Shown here in pieces: positions 21,089-28,743 of a stretch of 45,714 nucleotides of DNA. The stretch's first letter is position 1. Each line of letters starts with the position of its first letter. The notes under the pieces were generated by a model. It saw only the letters and a program-made list of their open reading frames with translations. It had not been told where the DNA came from and ran no database searches. Source of the DNA: Betaproteobacteria bacterium RIFCSPLOWO2_02_FULL_63_19 (lineage in GTDB: Bacteria; Pseudomonadota; Gammaproteobacteria; Burkholderiales; SG8-39); NCBI GenBank assembly GCA_001770415.1, contig MEQX01000090.1, positions 1 through 45,714 on the forward strand, written 5' to 3'. Position numbers and translations under genes: made by a program.

Positions 21089-22093
21089 ATGGAAAGATTC
21101 ACGGCGTATCGCATTCACGAAGTGGAAACAAAGGTTTCGGCGCGCTTCGAGGAAATGACGATTGCCGAGCTTGATGCGGGCGACGTAGTGATACGTGTCG
21201 CGTATTCCGGCGTCAATTACAAGGACGCGCTCGCAGCCACCGGTGCCGGGCGCGTGATCAGGCGATTCCCGTGCATCGGCGGTATAGACCTGTCCGGTAC
21301 GGTCGTCGAATCGAGCGATCCGCGCTTCGCGAGCGGCGACGCCGTCATCGCGACCAGTTACGACTTGGGCGTTTCGCACGACGGCGGCTTTGCGCAGTAC
21401 GCCCGCGTGCCTGCCGACTGGATCGTTCCGCTGCCAAAGGGAATGACCCTGTTAGAGTCGATGGCGCTTGGCACTGCAGGATACACAGCAGCGCTTGGTA
21501 TCGTGCGTATGGAGCAAAACGGACTCAAACCCGGTAACGGACCCGTGGTGGTTACCGGGGCGACCGGCGGCGTGGGTTCTATCGCGATCGACGTGCTCTC
21601 GAAGCTCGGTTTCGCTGTAACGGCGCTCACCGGAAAAGACAGCGAATCGGCGTACTTGAAGGAGCTGGGGGCGAAGCAGGTATTGCTGCGATCGAGCATC
21701 GATTTTGCCAAATTGAAACCTGTGGACAAGATGCTTTGGGCCGGCGCCGTCGATAATCTCGGCGGCGAGATGCTCTCCTGGCTCATGAGTACGATGCAGC
21801 AGAGCGGGACGATCGCTTCGATCGGCAACGCCGCGAGCCCCAACTTTTCGGCGACGGTGTTCCCGCTGATTTTGCGAGGCGTGGCGTTACTGGGCATCGA
21901 TTCGGGGTACACACCGATGCCGCTGCGAAAACAGGTGTGGGAGCGTCTGGCCGGCGACATGAAGCCGGACCACCTGGGGGCGACGGCACATACCATCGCA
22001 TTCGGGGAACTCGATGCCAGTTTCGAGAAGTTGCTCAACGCGCAGATGCGCGGTCGTTTCGTAGTCGATATGGCCGCGTCGGCAGGAGCATGA
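21089..22093 (+). CDS. acuI: YhdH/AcuI-family NADPH oxidoreductase (acryloyl-CoA reductase-like)
   Basis: 334 residues of the medium-chain reductase superfamily. Features include the GroES-like N-domain with SGVNYKDALAATG and PCIGGIDLSGTVVES, and the Rossmann segment VVVTGATGGVGSIAIDVLSKLG, where GGVGS marks the YhdH/AcuI subgroup. There are no zinc-binding cysteines. Characterised members reduce acryloyl-CoA to propionyl-CoA with NADPH; whether this copy does so is inferred. It starts 15 bases after lpdA with GAGG at a good distance, so it is probably in the same transcript. The prpBCD genes at 5613-9288 would handle any propionyl-CoA formed. The gene symbol is by family only. Confidence 0.82.
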   Translation: MERFTAYRIHEVETKVSARFEEMTIAELDAGDVVIRVAYSGVNYKDALAATGAGRVIRRFPCIGGIDLSGTVVESSDPRFASGDAVIATSYDLGVSHDGGFAQYARVPADWIVPLPKGMTLLESMALGTAGYTAALGIVRMEQNGLKPGNGPVVVTGATGGVGSIAIDVLSKLGFAVTALTGKDSESAYLKELGAKQVLLRSSIDFAKLKPVDKMLWAGAVDNLGGEMLSWLMSTMQQSGTIASIGNAASPNFSATVFPLILRGVALLGIDSGYTPMPLRKQVWERLAGDMKPDHLGATAHTIAFGELDASFEKLLNAQMRGRFVVDMAASAGA

Positions 22094-22115
22094 ATTCAAC
22101 CAAACGGAGGGCGAA

Positions 22116-22520
22116 GTGAAAAACAGACCGTGCCTGACCTTGGCCGATGTGAAGAAGATCGCCGCCGGCTGCGAGGCAGAGGCGATCAAGAACAAGTGGA
22201 ACGTGGTCATTGCCATATTGGACGATGGTGGGCACCCGCTGTGCTTGCAGCGCATGGACGGAGCGACGCCCTTCAACGCGCAGGTTGCGCTGGAGAAAGG
22301 GCGTACCGCGGCGGTTTCCCGCCGCTCGACCAAGAGCTGGGAGGACCGCGTCGCCTCAGGGCGCGTCGCCATGCTGAACATGCCTGTGCTGCCGGTTCAA
22401 GGCGGGTTGCCCATCGTAGTCGAAGGCGAGTGCATAGGCGCGGTCGGCATATCGGGCGTGCAGTCGCACGAGGACGAGCAGATTGCCCAGGCAGGCATCG
22501 ACGCGCTGCTGCGCGGTTGA
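22116..22520 (+). CDS. GlcG/HbpS-family small protein
   Basis: 134 residues, a single GlcG/HbpS (DUF336) domain: LTLADVKKIAAGCEAEA, then VVIAILDDGGHPLCLQRMDGA, KGRTAAVSRRSTKSWE, and the closing GGLPIVVEGECIGAVGISGVQSHEDEQIAQAGI. Family members bind haem or cobalamin or accompany glycolate and other oxidation operons; the exact role is usually unknown. It has no signal peptide, so it is expected to be cytoplasmic. The GTG start has GGAGG about 6 bases upstream. It follows acuI by 22 bases and looks like part of the odh transcript. Confidence 0.85.
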   Translation: MKNRPCLTLADVKKIAAGCEAEAIKNKWNVVIAILDDGGHPLCLQRMDGATPFNAQVALEKGRTAAVSRRSTKSWEDRVASGRVAMLNMPVLPVQGGLPIVVEGECIGAVGISGVQSHEDEQIAQAGIDALLRG

Positions 22521-22626
22521 ATCGTGGCGGGGTAAACGGCCGATTGATCAAACGCATGTACACCATGGCAGCCCCACGGCTCCGTACCGTGCAGTGCGTT
22601 ATCCGACAACGCAAGGGGAAATGAGC

Positions 22627-23322
22627 ATGATCTTCACACCGCCGGGGCAAAGCCCTGTGCCGGGCTCCAGTTATCTGGAGAGCACGCGCTTTTTTGACTG
22701 GACGACCGAGTCGGTGCGGCGTTTCGCCGAGAAATCGATCGGCGCTGAGACCTCTGAACTCGGCAGGGCGACCAAGCTCTTCTACGCCGTTCGTGACGGC
22801 TGGCGATACGATCCGTTTTCCATGCGCCTGACTCCGGAGATCTATGTCGCGAGCAACGTACTCAACGCCAAGGCTGGTTACTGCATTCCCAAGGCGATCC
22901 TATTGGTCGCGGCAGCGCGGGCAGTGGGCATACAGACCGGAATCGGCCTGTCGGATGTGGTCAACCACCTCACCACGGAGAAGCTCAGGGAACGGCTGGG
23001 CGGCCTGAACTATTTCATGCACCACGGCTACGCGGTCATGTATCTGCAGGGTCGCTGGATCAAGGCTGCGCCCGCGTTCAACATCGAATTGTGCGAGCGT
23101 TTCGGCGTGAGGCCGACCGAATTCGACGCAAGATCGGATGCGCTGTTTCAGGAATTCGACATGAGCGACCGGCGACACATGGAATACGTCAAGGACCACG
23201 GCATCTGGTCTGAATTTCCGTACGACAAGGTTATCGCAGATTTCCGCACGTTCTATCCGCTGGACGCCTTCGGCGCGGAACCGGCCGCGGAACGGTTCGA
23301 GGACGGGGTTCCGGTTCGTTGA
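22627..23322 (+). CDS. Transglutaminase-like cysteine hydrolase family protein
   Basis: 231 residues from the ATG at 22627, with AAGGGG 8 bases upstream; the ATG at 22621 is an alternative. The transglutaminase core is visible: the nucleophile region AKAGYCIPKAILLVAAARAVG with C86, and the His region MHHGYAVMYLQGRWIKAAPAFN with H132/H133. The third triad residue, normally an Asp in a D-P-[TA] context, is Ala148 here. The following ELCERFGVRPTEFD and DRRHMEYVKDHG stretches are characteristic of a bacterial subfamily of unknown substrate. It has no signal peptide, so it is probably cytoplasmic. It is the last gene in the plus-strand run after lpdA and is convergent with the EF-G paralogue. Confidence 0.82.
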   Translation: MIFTPPGQSPVPGSSYLESTRFFDWTTESVRRFAEKSIGAETSELGRATKLFYAVRDGWRYDPFSMRLTPEIYVASNVLNAKAGYCIPKAILLVAAARAVGIQTGIGLSDVVNHLTTEKLRERLGGLNYFMHHGYAVMYLQGRWIKAAPAFNIELCERFGVRPTEFDARSDALFQEFDMSDRRHMEYVKDHGIWSEFPYDKVIADFRTFYPLDAFGAEPAAERFEDGVPVR

Positions 23323-23367
23323 GCCGACGAGCACGCGACAACAGCCCCGCAACCGCTTTCGCTGGCG

Positions 23368-25413
23368 TCAGTCCTCTTCCTGCGCCGCCTTGTGCTGCGA
23401 GGTGATCTGCTGCTGGGTCATTGCCGGCACCGGAGCGTAATGGCTGTACTCGGTCGAGTAGGACCCGTGTCCGCCCGTGACCGAACGCAGGCGCGACTGG
23501 TAGTCGGTCAGCTCCGACAACGGAACCTGCCCGGTAATCGCTACGGTGTTGCGGCCGCGTCCCTGGGTGCCGGTGATTTGTCCGCGTTTTGACGACAGGT
23601 CGGAGGTCAGATCGCCGATGTAGTCTTCCGGCGTCAGGATCTCCACGTTGACGATCGGCTCCAGAATGATGGGCCCGGCCTTGATAACGGCGTCCACCAC
23701 GGCCTTGCGTCCCGCGCTCACGAACGCGACCTCCTTGGAGTCCACGGGGTGGTGCTTGCCGTCGTACACCACCACGCGCAGGTCCTCGACCGGATAGCCG
23801 GCGATGATTCCGGAGTCCAGCGCTTGGCGCACGCCTTTTTCCACCGCCGGGATGAATACGTTCGGGATCACGCCGCCCTTCGACTCGTCCTTGAACTCGA
23901 ATCCGCCGCCGCGCGGCATCGGCTCCACGCGCAGGAAGACTTCGCCGAATTGTCCTGCACCGCCGGTCTGCTTCTTGTGCCGGCAATGCCCCTCGGCCTT
24001 CTTCGTGATCGTTTCCTTATACGGGATCTTGGGCGGCTTGGTCGCGACCTCCAGCTTGTACTGCTGTGCCATCTTTTCGAGTTTCCAGCGCAGATGCAGA
24101 TCCCCCAGGCCGCGGACCACCGTCTCGTGCGTGGACGGATGGCGCTCGATCTTGAAGCAGGGGTCTTCCAGTTCCAGTTTGTGGAGGACGTCGAACAGGC
24201 GCTGTTCGTCGCCTTTCTTCTTGGGCTCCACCGCCAGGCCCTGCATCGGCATCGGAAATTCGAGCGGCCGAAGATGGATATGATCCTCGTCGTGCGAGTC
24301 GTGAAGCACCGCGTCGAACACGATCTCATCGACCTTCGCGACCGCGCCGATGTCACCGGGTACAAGCGCGTCGGTTTCGACATGGTCCTTTCCCTGCAGC
24401 ACGAACAGGTGGCCGACCTTGAACGGGCGCTTGCCGTCGCCGACGAAAAGCTGCGAATCCTTGGTTACCGTTCCCTGGTGGACCCGGAATACCCCCAATT
24501 TGCCCACGTAGGGGTCGACCACCACCTTGAACACGTGCGCCAGGGCATGTTTTTCCGGATCGGGCTCGGCATGGAACTCCTCCGCGTCCGAACCTTCGCC
24601 CCTGAGGAAGGGCGGCGCATTACCCTCGGCAGGGCTGGGCGCGAGTTTGGCGAAGATGTCGAGCAGTTCCTCCAGCCCGACGTTGTTCTTGGCCGAGCAG
24701 AAGCACACCGGTATCAGGTGTCCCTCGCGCAGCGCTTTCTCAAACGGCGCGTGGAGCTGGCCGGGCTCGACTTCGCCTTTTTCTAGATACACCTCCATCA
24801 GCTTCTCGTCCACCTCGACCACCTGGTCAACGAGCGCCTGGTGCGCCTGGGAAACAGAAGAGAAATCCGATTCGCCGTCGGGGTTGAAGAAACAGTCGAC
24901 GACCTGGGTGCCGCCCTTGGCGGGCAAGTTGATCGGCAGGCACTCCCGTCCGAACGATTCCTGGATCGAGGCGAGCACGCCGGGCAGGTCAACGTTATCC
25001 GCATCAATCTTGTTGACGACGATCATGCGGCACAGCTGGCGCGCCGCCGCCGCGTTCATCATCCGCACCGTGCTCAACTCGATGCCCGAGGTCGCGTTTA
25101 CGACCACGACGGCGGTGTCCACGCCGGCCAGCGCACTGATGGCCTGCCCGGCGAAGTCCGGATACCCGGGCGTGTCAATCAGGTGCACATGCACGCCGCG
25201 CCAGGCGAAATTGACGAGCGACGAGTTGAGTGAATTCCCATAGGTCTTTTCCAGCGGATCAAAATCGCAGACGGTATTGCCCGATTCCACGCTTCCGGGC
25301 GCGCCGATTGCGCCCGCCTTGACGAGCAATGCCTCGGTGAGCGTGGTCTTCCCCGCGGCCCCATGGCCGACCAAGGCAACGCTGCGGATGGCTTCGGTGG
25401 TGTACTTCGGCAT
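23368..25413 (-). CDS. fusA2: Elongation factor G-like GTPase (EF-G2 type paralogue)
   Basis: 681 residues, five-domain EF-G architecture. The GTPase motifs are G1 GHGAAGKTT (16-24), G3 DTPGYPDF (80-87) and G4 NKID (134-137). Domains III to V include HKKQTGGAGQFGEVFLRVEP and GGVIPNVFIPAVEKGV. The G1 motif differs from the AHIDAGKTT of the main EF-G, and the gene stands alone rather than in the str operon with rpsL, rpsG and tuf. Both facts mark it as the divergent paralogue group. It could act in translocation under special conditions, in recycling or on stalled ribosomes; the role is not known from sequence. I start at 25413, where GAGGAAG precedes the ATG; a longer frame to 25464 is less likely. 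Confidence 0.9.
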   Translation of the reverse strand: MPKYTTEAIRSVALVGHGAAGKTTLTEALLVKAGAIGAPGSVESGNTVCDFDPLEKTYGNSLNSSLVNFAWRGVHVHLIDTPGYPDFAGQAISALAGVDTAVVVVNATSGIELSTVRMMNAAAARQLCRMIVVNKIDADNVDLPGVLASIQESFGRECLPINLPAKGGTQVVDCFFNPDGESDFSSVSQAHQALVDQVVEVDEKLMEVYLEKGEVEPGQLHAPFEKALREGHLIPVCFCSAKNNVGLEELLDIFAKLAPSPAEGNAPPFLRGEGSDAEEFHAEPDPEKHALAHVFKVVVDPYVGKLGVFRVHQGTVTKDSQLFVGDGKRPFKVGHLFVLQGKDHVETDALVPGDIGAVAKVDEIVFDAVLHDSHDEDHIHLRPLEFPMPMQGLAVEPKKKGDEQRLFDVLHKLELEDPCFKIERHPSTHETVVRGLGDLHLRWKLEKMAQQYKLEVATKPPKIPYKETITKKAEGHCRHKKQTGGAGQFGEVFLRVEPMPRGGGFEFKDESKGGVIPNVFIPAVEKGVRQALDSGIIAGYPVEDLRVVVYDGKHHPVDSKEVAFVSAGRKAVVDAVIKAGPIILEPIVNVEILTPEDYIGDLTSDLSSKRGQITGTQGRGRNTVAITGQVPLSELTDYQSRLRSVTGGHGSYSTEYSHYAPVPAMTQQQITSQHKAAQEED

Positions 25414-25472
25414 GTCGCTGCTTCCTCTCTCTCGTTGTGTATTCTGGCGCCGCCACGTGGCCAATTGATCTC

Positions 25473-25506
25473 ATCGGGCGATCCGCTCCACGCGGATTCG
25501 CCCGAT
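25473..25506. terminator. Long hairpin between yajD and the EF-G paralogue
   Basis: Arms ATCGGGCG-ATCCGC and GCGGAT-T-CGCCCGAT form a 14-bp stem with one bulged base and a 5-base loop. It lies downstream of yajD and upstream of the EF-G paralogue on the minus strand. There is no T-run, so it is an imperfect terminator candidate. Confidence 0.45.
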
Positions 25507-25635
25507 TCTGGGCGGTCTGGAAACAGGTGAATTCTAACTTCCGTTGGGCCCGCGCGCTTGACCGGTGACGAACCGCTTTTGGATTTCGCCCGCAGTCGAC
25601 TGTGGAGAGTCGTTTGCGTCTCGATCCCGGATCGC

Positions 25636-26001
25636 CTACCCGATGCGTTTGAGACGTGCCCTGAGATCCGCGAATGGTTTGTGTGTGGCCGGCTGCGCGT
25701 CGAAACTCGCGCCGTCGCGCCCGGTCGCGTCGAGATACCGCGAATGCTCCGCGTCGTGGCAATACAGGCACAGCAGTTCCCAGTTGCTTCCATCGGCGGG
25801 ATTGTTGTCGTGATTGCCGTCCTTGTGATGCACGGTGAGCATGCGCAGATTCGCCCCGGCGAATTCGCTGCCGCAGCGCGCGCAGATGTGGGCAAAGAGC
25901 TTGAGAGCCTGCTCGCGGTCCCCCTTGTCGCGGATTTCGGCGGCGCGGCGCGCCTCGGCCACCAGGCGGTCCAACTTGTTCGGGTCACGAGGAGCAGCCA
26001 T
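25636..26001 (-). CDS. yajD: YajD-like HNH nuclease
   Basis: 121 residues. The helical N-terminus is followed by the HNH fold: CARCGSEF (CxxC), then LRMLTVHHKDGNHDNNPADG (the HH pair and the Asn-rich turn) and NWELLCLYCHDAEHSRYL, which provides the second Cys pair and the final His. This layout matches the E. coli YajD group of small stand-alone HNH proteins, whose target is not established. It has no signal peptide and no immunity-type partner gene, so a toxin role is not suggested. Its only neighbours are on the same strand with clear gaps. No strong SD precedes the ATG. Confidence 0.85.
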   Translation of the reverse strand: MAAPRDPNKLDRLVAEARRAAEIRDKGDREQALKLFAHICARCGSEFAGANLRMLTVHHKDGNHDNNPADGSNWELLCLYCHDAEHSRYLDATGRDGASFDAQPATHKPFADLRARLKRIG

Positions 26002-26092
26002 TGTGTCGGTTCAAACGAAGCACAGATTCGTCGGTCGCGGCATTGCTGAATTTGGGTACATCGCGTTAGGAGCCACGCTTGGATTCGTTCGA

Positions 26093-26461
26093 CTATTTTG
26101 ACTTCCCGCAACGATACTCGACGACATACGCATAGGGAGTGGCCGTGAATTCGGAAAGTTTCGATACTCCGATCGCCTGCCCGTTCCACCACTTCACAGG
26201 GTATTGCATTCTCAGGTATCGCCTGGCGTCAGAGAAGAAGATCCAACCCGAGGCTTTACCCAGGCTCGGAAATCGGGCTGCCAGGGCACGCATCGACGGA
26301 ACTCTCGTGGTGGCCTTGCAATGTCTCTTGACGAAGGCGTCCACCTCACTCGCTATTATGATCGTCGATGCATCCGATTTCTGCAGCCCGAAGGTCAGCG
26401 CACATAAAAGGCCCGCGACGACGATCGAAGAAATGACGATGATTCGAGTCGACCGTTTCAC
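26093..26461 (-). CDS. Small hypothetical protein with N-terminal membrane anchor
   Basis: 122 residues from a GTG with a GGGA-type SD. It begins MKRSTR, followed by a hydrophobic segment of about 18 residues (IIVISSIVVAGLLCALTF), so it is either membrane-anchored or secreted. The remainder is mixed, with two Cys (in RHCKATT and near the end in EYRCGK) that could form a disulfide outside the cytoplasm, and a Trp-rich middle (SGWIFFSD, PVKWWNG). I do not recognise a family. Base composition is somewhat more AT-rich than the neighbouring genes. It lies between yajD and the TPR remnant, all on the minus strand. Confidence 0.55.
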   Translation of the reverse strand: MKRSTRIIVISSIVVAGLLCALTFGLQKSDASTIIIASEVDAFVKRHCKATTRVPSMRALAARFPSLGKASGWIFFSDARRYLRMQYPVKWWNGQAIGVSKLSEFTATPYAYVVEYRCGKSK

Positions 26462-26555
26462 TTAGAGCATTCCCAATAATTCCGTATCAGTGGCGAGATA
26501 GTATCGCTTAGATGACGATCCGGTCGAATCGTTCGGAGCAAAGCCGGGCTTCGGA

Positions 26556-26792
26556 TCATTTCGAACCTCGAAAGACAAATCGCATCTCGCGAGATGGGGT
26601 ACCCGTGCGCCCGCTGTCCACGCGCAGCAGCGCCGTGACTTCGGCGGGCCGCCGCTGGTCGTTCAGCGAATTGGCGTAGGCAGCGAGCACAAAGCCATCG
26701 GGTCCGCTTGCCGCGATTGCGTCGTGGAAATGCTTTTCCGCGAACGAAGTATCGCCCATGCGCAGCGCCATCTCCCCCAGTCGTGTCGGCAT
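26556..26792 (-). pseudogene. Remnant of a TPR-repeat protein gene
   Basis: About 79 codons reading like two tetratricopeptide helices: LGEMALRMGDTSFAEKHFHDAIAASGPDGFVLAAYANSLNDQRRPAEV, followed by TALLRV. The pattern (A-x2-G-x4-A-x2-F-x2-A) is that of a TPR array as found in longer bacterial proteins. It is cut off upstream by the fumarase 3' end, 14 bases away, has no SD, and stops after a short degenerate tail. I read it as the leftover of a larger gene lost in a rearrangement; a short functional protein is less likely. Confidence 0.4.
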
Positions 26793-26805
26793 CCACTGCA
26801 GGCGG

Positions 26806-28332
26806 TCAGGCTACGTTGACGGGGATCTTGAATTCGCGGATGCGCTTTTCCCACTCCGCAGGCCCGGTATGGTGCACCGAGGTGCCCATTGCGTCGACCG
26901 CGACCGTCACCGGCATATCCTTGACCTCGAACTCGTAGATGGCTTCCATGCCAAGGTCGCCGAACGCGAGCACCCGCGATTTCCGGATCGCCTTGGAGAC
27001 CAGGTACGCGGCGCCGCCGACGGCCATCAGATAGACCGCCTTGTGGCGCTTGATGGCTTCGATCGCCACCGGGCCGCGCTCGGACTTGCCGATCATGCCG
27101 ATCAGACCGGTGCGCGCGAGCATCAATTCGGTGAATTTGTCCATGCGGCTTGAGGTTGTCGGACCCGCGGGTCCGACGGCCTCGTCGCGTACCGGGTCGA
27201 CCGGTCCGACGTAGTAAATGACCCGGTTGGTGAGATCGATAGGCAACTTCTCGCCTTTCTCGATCATTTCCTGGATGCGTTTGTGGGCCGCATCGCGGCC
27301 GGTGAGCATCTTGCCCGAGAGCAGCAGAATGTTGCCGGGCTTCCAGTTGGCGATCTCCTCTCTAGTGAGCGTGTCGAGGTTTACGCGCGTAGCGTCGGTG
27401 GGCGGAGTCCACGTGACCTTCGGCCATTCGTCCAGCGATGGCGGTTGCAGGTCGGCAGGGCCGGACCCGTCGAGCACGAAGTGCAAATGGCGCGTTGCGG
27501 CGCAGTTGGGGATCATCGCGACGGGCTTGGAGGCCGCGTGTGTCGGATAGTCGCGGATCTTGACGTCGAGCACCACCGATAGTCCGCCGAGTCCTTGCGC
27601 GCCGATCCCCAAGGCGTTGATCTTGCCGTACAGTTCAATGCGCAGTTCTTCGATCTTTGTCTTCGGACCGCGCGCCATCAGTTCGTGCATGTCCAGAGGC
27701 TCCATCAGCGATTCCTTGGCCATCAGCATCGCTTTTTCCGCAGTGCCGCCGACACCGATGCCGAGGATCCCGGGAGGGCACCAGCCCGAACCCATTTGCG
27801 GAACCGTCGCGAGCACCCAGTCCTGTAGCGAGTCGGACGGATTGAGCATGATGAACTTGGACTTGTTCTCCGACCCGCCGCCCTTGGATGCGACGGTCAC
27901 GTCGAGCTTGTCGCCGGGCACGACCTCCATGTGGATCACGGCCGGCGTGTTGTCTTTCGTGTTCTTGCGTGCAAAGATGGGGTCTTCCAGCACCGACATG
28001 CGCAGCTTGTTTTCCGGTAGTAGATAGGCCCTGCGCACGCCTTCGTTGACGGCGTCGGCGATCGAACCCTTGAAGCCCTCGAAGCGCATGTTCATGCCGA
28101 CCTTCAGGAACACGTTGACGATTCCCGTGTCCTGGCACAGCGGCCTGTGCCCCTCGGCGCACAGGCGCGAGTTGGACAGGATTTGCGCGATGGCGTCCTT
28201 TGCCGGTACGGACTGCTCGCGCTCGTAGGCGCGCGCCATGTGATCGAGAAAATCCTTAGGGTGGTAATAGCTGATGTACTGCAGTGCGTCGGCGACGCTG
28301 TCGACGAGATCATCCCGCCTGATCACGGTCAT
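26806..28332 (-). CDS. fumA: Fumarate hydratase class I (iron-sulfur type)
   Basis: 508 residues with both halves of the class I enzyme fused, as in FumA/FumB of E. coli. It converts fumarate to malate using an oxygen-sensitive [4Fe-4S] cluster. Likely cluster cysteines are C66 (PLCQDTG), C185 (GSGWCPPG) and C277 (IPNCAATR). The C-terminal beta domain has GKMLTGRDAAHKRI, YYVGPVDP, AVGPAGPTTSSRMD and VDAMGTSVHHTGP. The ATG at 28332 has AGGA 7 bases upstream; the 12 extra codons upstream are not needed. It is divergent from acs across a 411-base gap with a palindrome that could regulate both. FumA or FumB cannot be distinguished, so the symbol is nominal. Confidence 0.95.
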   Translation of the reverse strand: MTVIRRDDLVDSVADALQYISYYHPKDFLDHMARAYEREQSVPAKDAIAQILSNSRLCAEGHRPLCQDTGIVNVFLKVGMNMRFEGFKGSIADAVNEGVRRAYLLPENKLRMSVLEDPIFARKNTKDNTPAVIHMEVVPGDKLDVTVASKGGGSENKSKFIMLNPSDSLQDWVLATVPQMGSGWCPPGILGIGVGGTAEKAMLMAKESLMEPLDMHELMARGPKTKIEELRIELYGKINALGIGAQGLGGLSVVLDVKIRDYPTHAASKPVAMIPNCAATRHLHFVLDGSGPADLQPPSLDEWPKVTWTPPTDATRVNLDTLTREEIANWKPGNILLLSGKMLTGRDAAHKRIQEMIEKGEKLPIDLTNRVIYYVGPVDPVRDEAVGPAGPTTSSRMDKFTELMLARTGLIGMIGKSERGPVAIEAIKRHKAVYLMAVGGAAYLVSKAIRKSRVLAFGDLGMEAIYEFEVKDMPVTVAVDAMGTSVHHTGPAEWEKRIREFKIPVNVA

Positions 28333-28743
28333 CGGTGGTCCTTTATCGATAGATGGCAATTTCGCCATCCAATTTTAGCACTCGCGCATACCTTCTCCGA
28401 TCGTGCGGCGCCCCTTTTCACCAGCCCGCAAGCACGCTACGCTGCGATCCGCTTGCGGCCGCGCGGCACGCGGCGGGTTCGGGGAGTGTGATTGCGGCAC
28501 CGCGAACCCGCACAAATGTCGTACATTTGGCACTGCGGACGCGAGCGGCTGTCGCAGCGGGCCGGCCACGCCGTGTAAGTTTGGCGTTGGCGGCCCGGGC
28601 CACACCGCGTTGGAGTTTCAAGCATCGCAATCGGGTTGTCGCCGGCGCAATCGCCTTAAACTCGAGACGAGCTGGAGGGTGTGCGCGTGGCGTTTTTTCG
28701 CGTCGCACTCAGGGTCAGAAATTTCGCAGAGGAGGATCATCGT
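28333..28743. other. Divergent intergenic region between fumA and acs
   Basis: 411 bases with no gene; the frames crossing it are Arg/Ala-rich shadows. It is mostly very GC-rich. The one clear signal is the inverted repeat at 28513-28529. No sigma70 promoter pair could be fixed with confidence. Confidence 0.5.
28513..28529. promoter_or_regulatory. Candidate operator: perfect 7-3-7 inverted repeat between fumA and acs
   Basis: CAAATGT-CGT-ACATTTG is perfectly symmetrical and AT-rich inside a GC-rich region. It lies 181 bases from the fumA start and 215 from the acs start. Symmetry and place suggest a dimeric regulator; which one is unknown. Confidence 0.4.
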
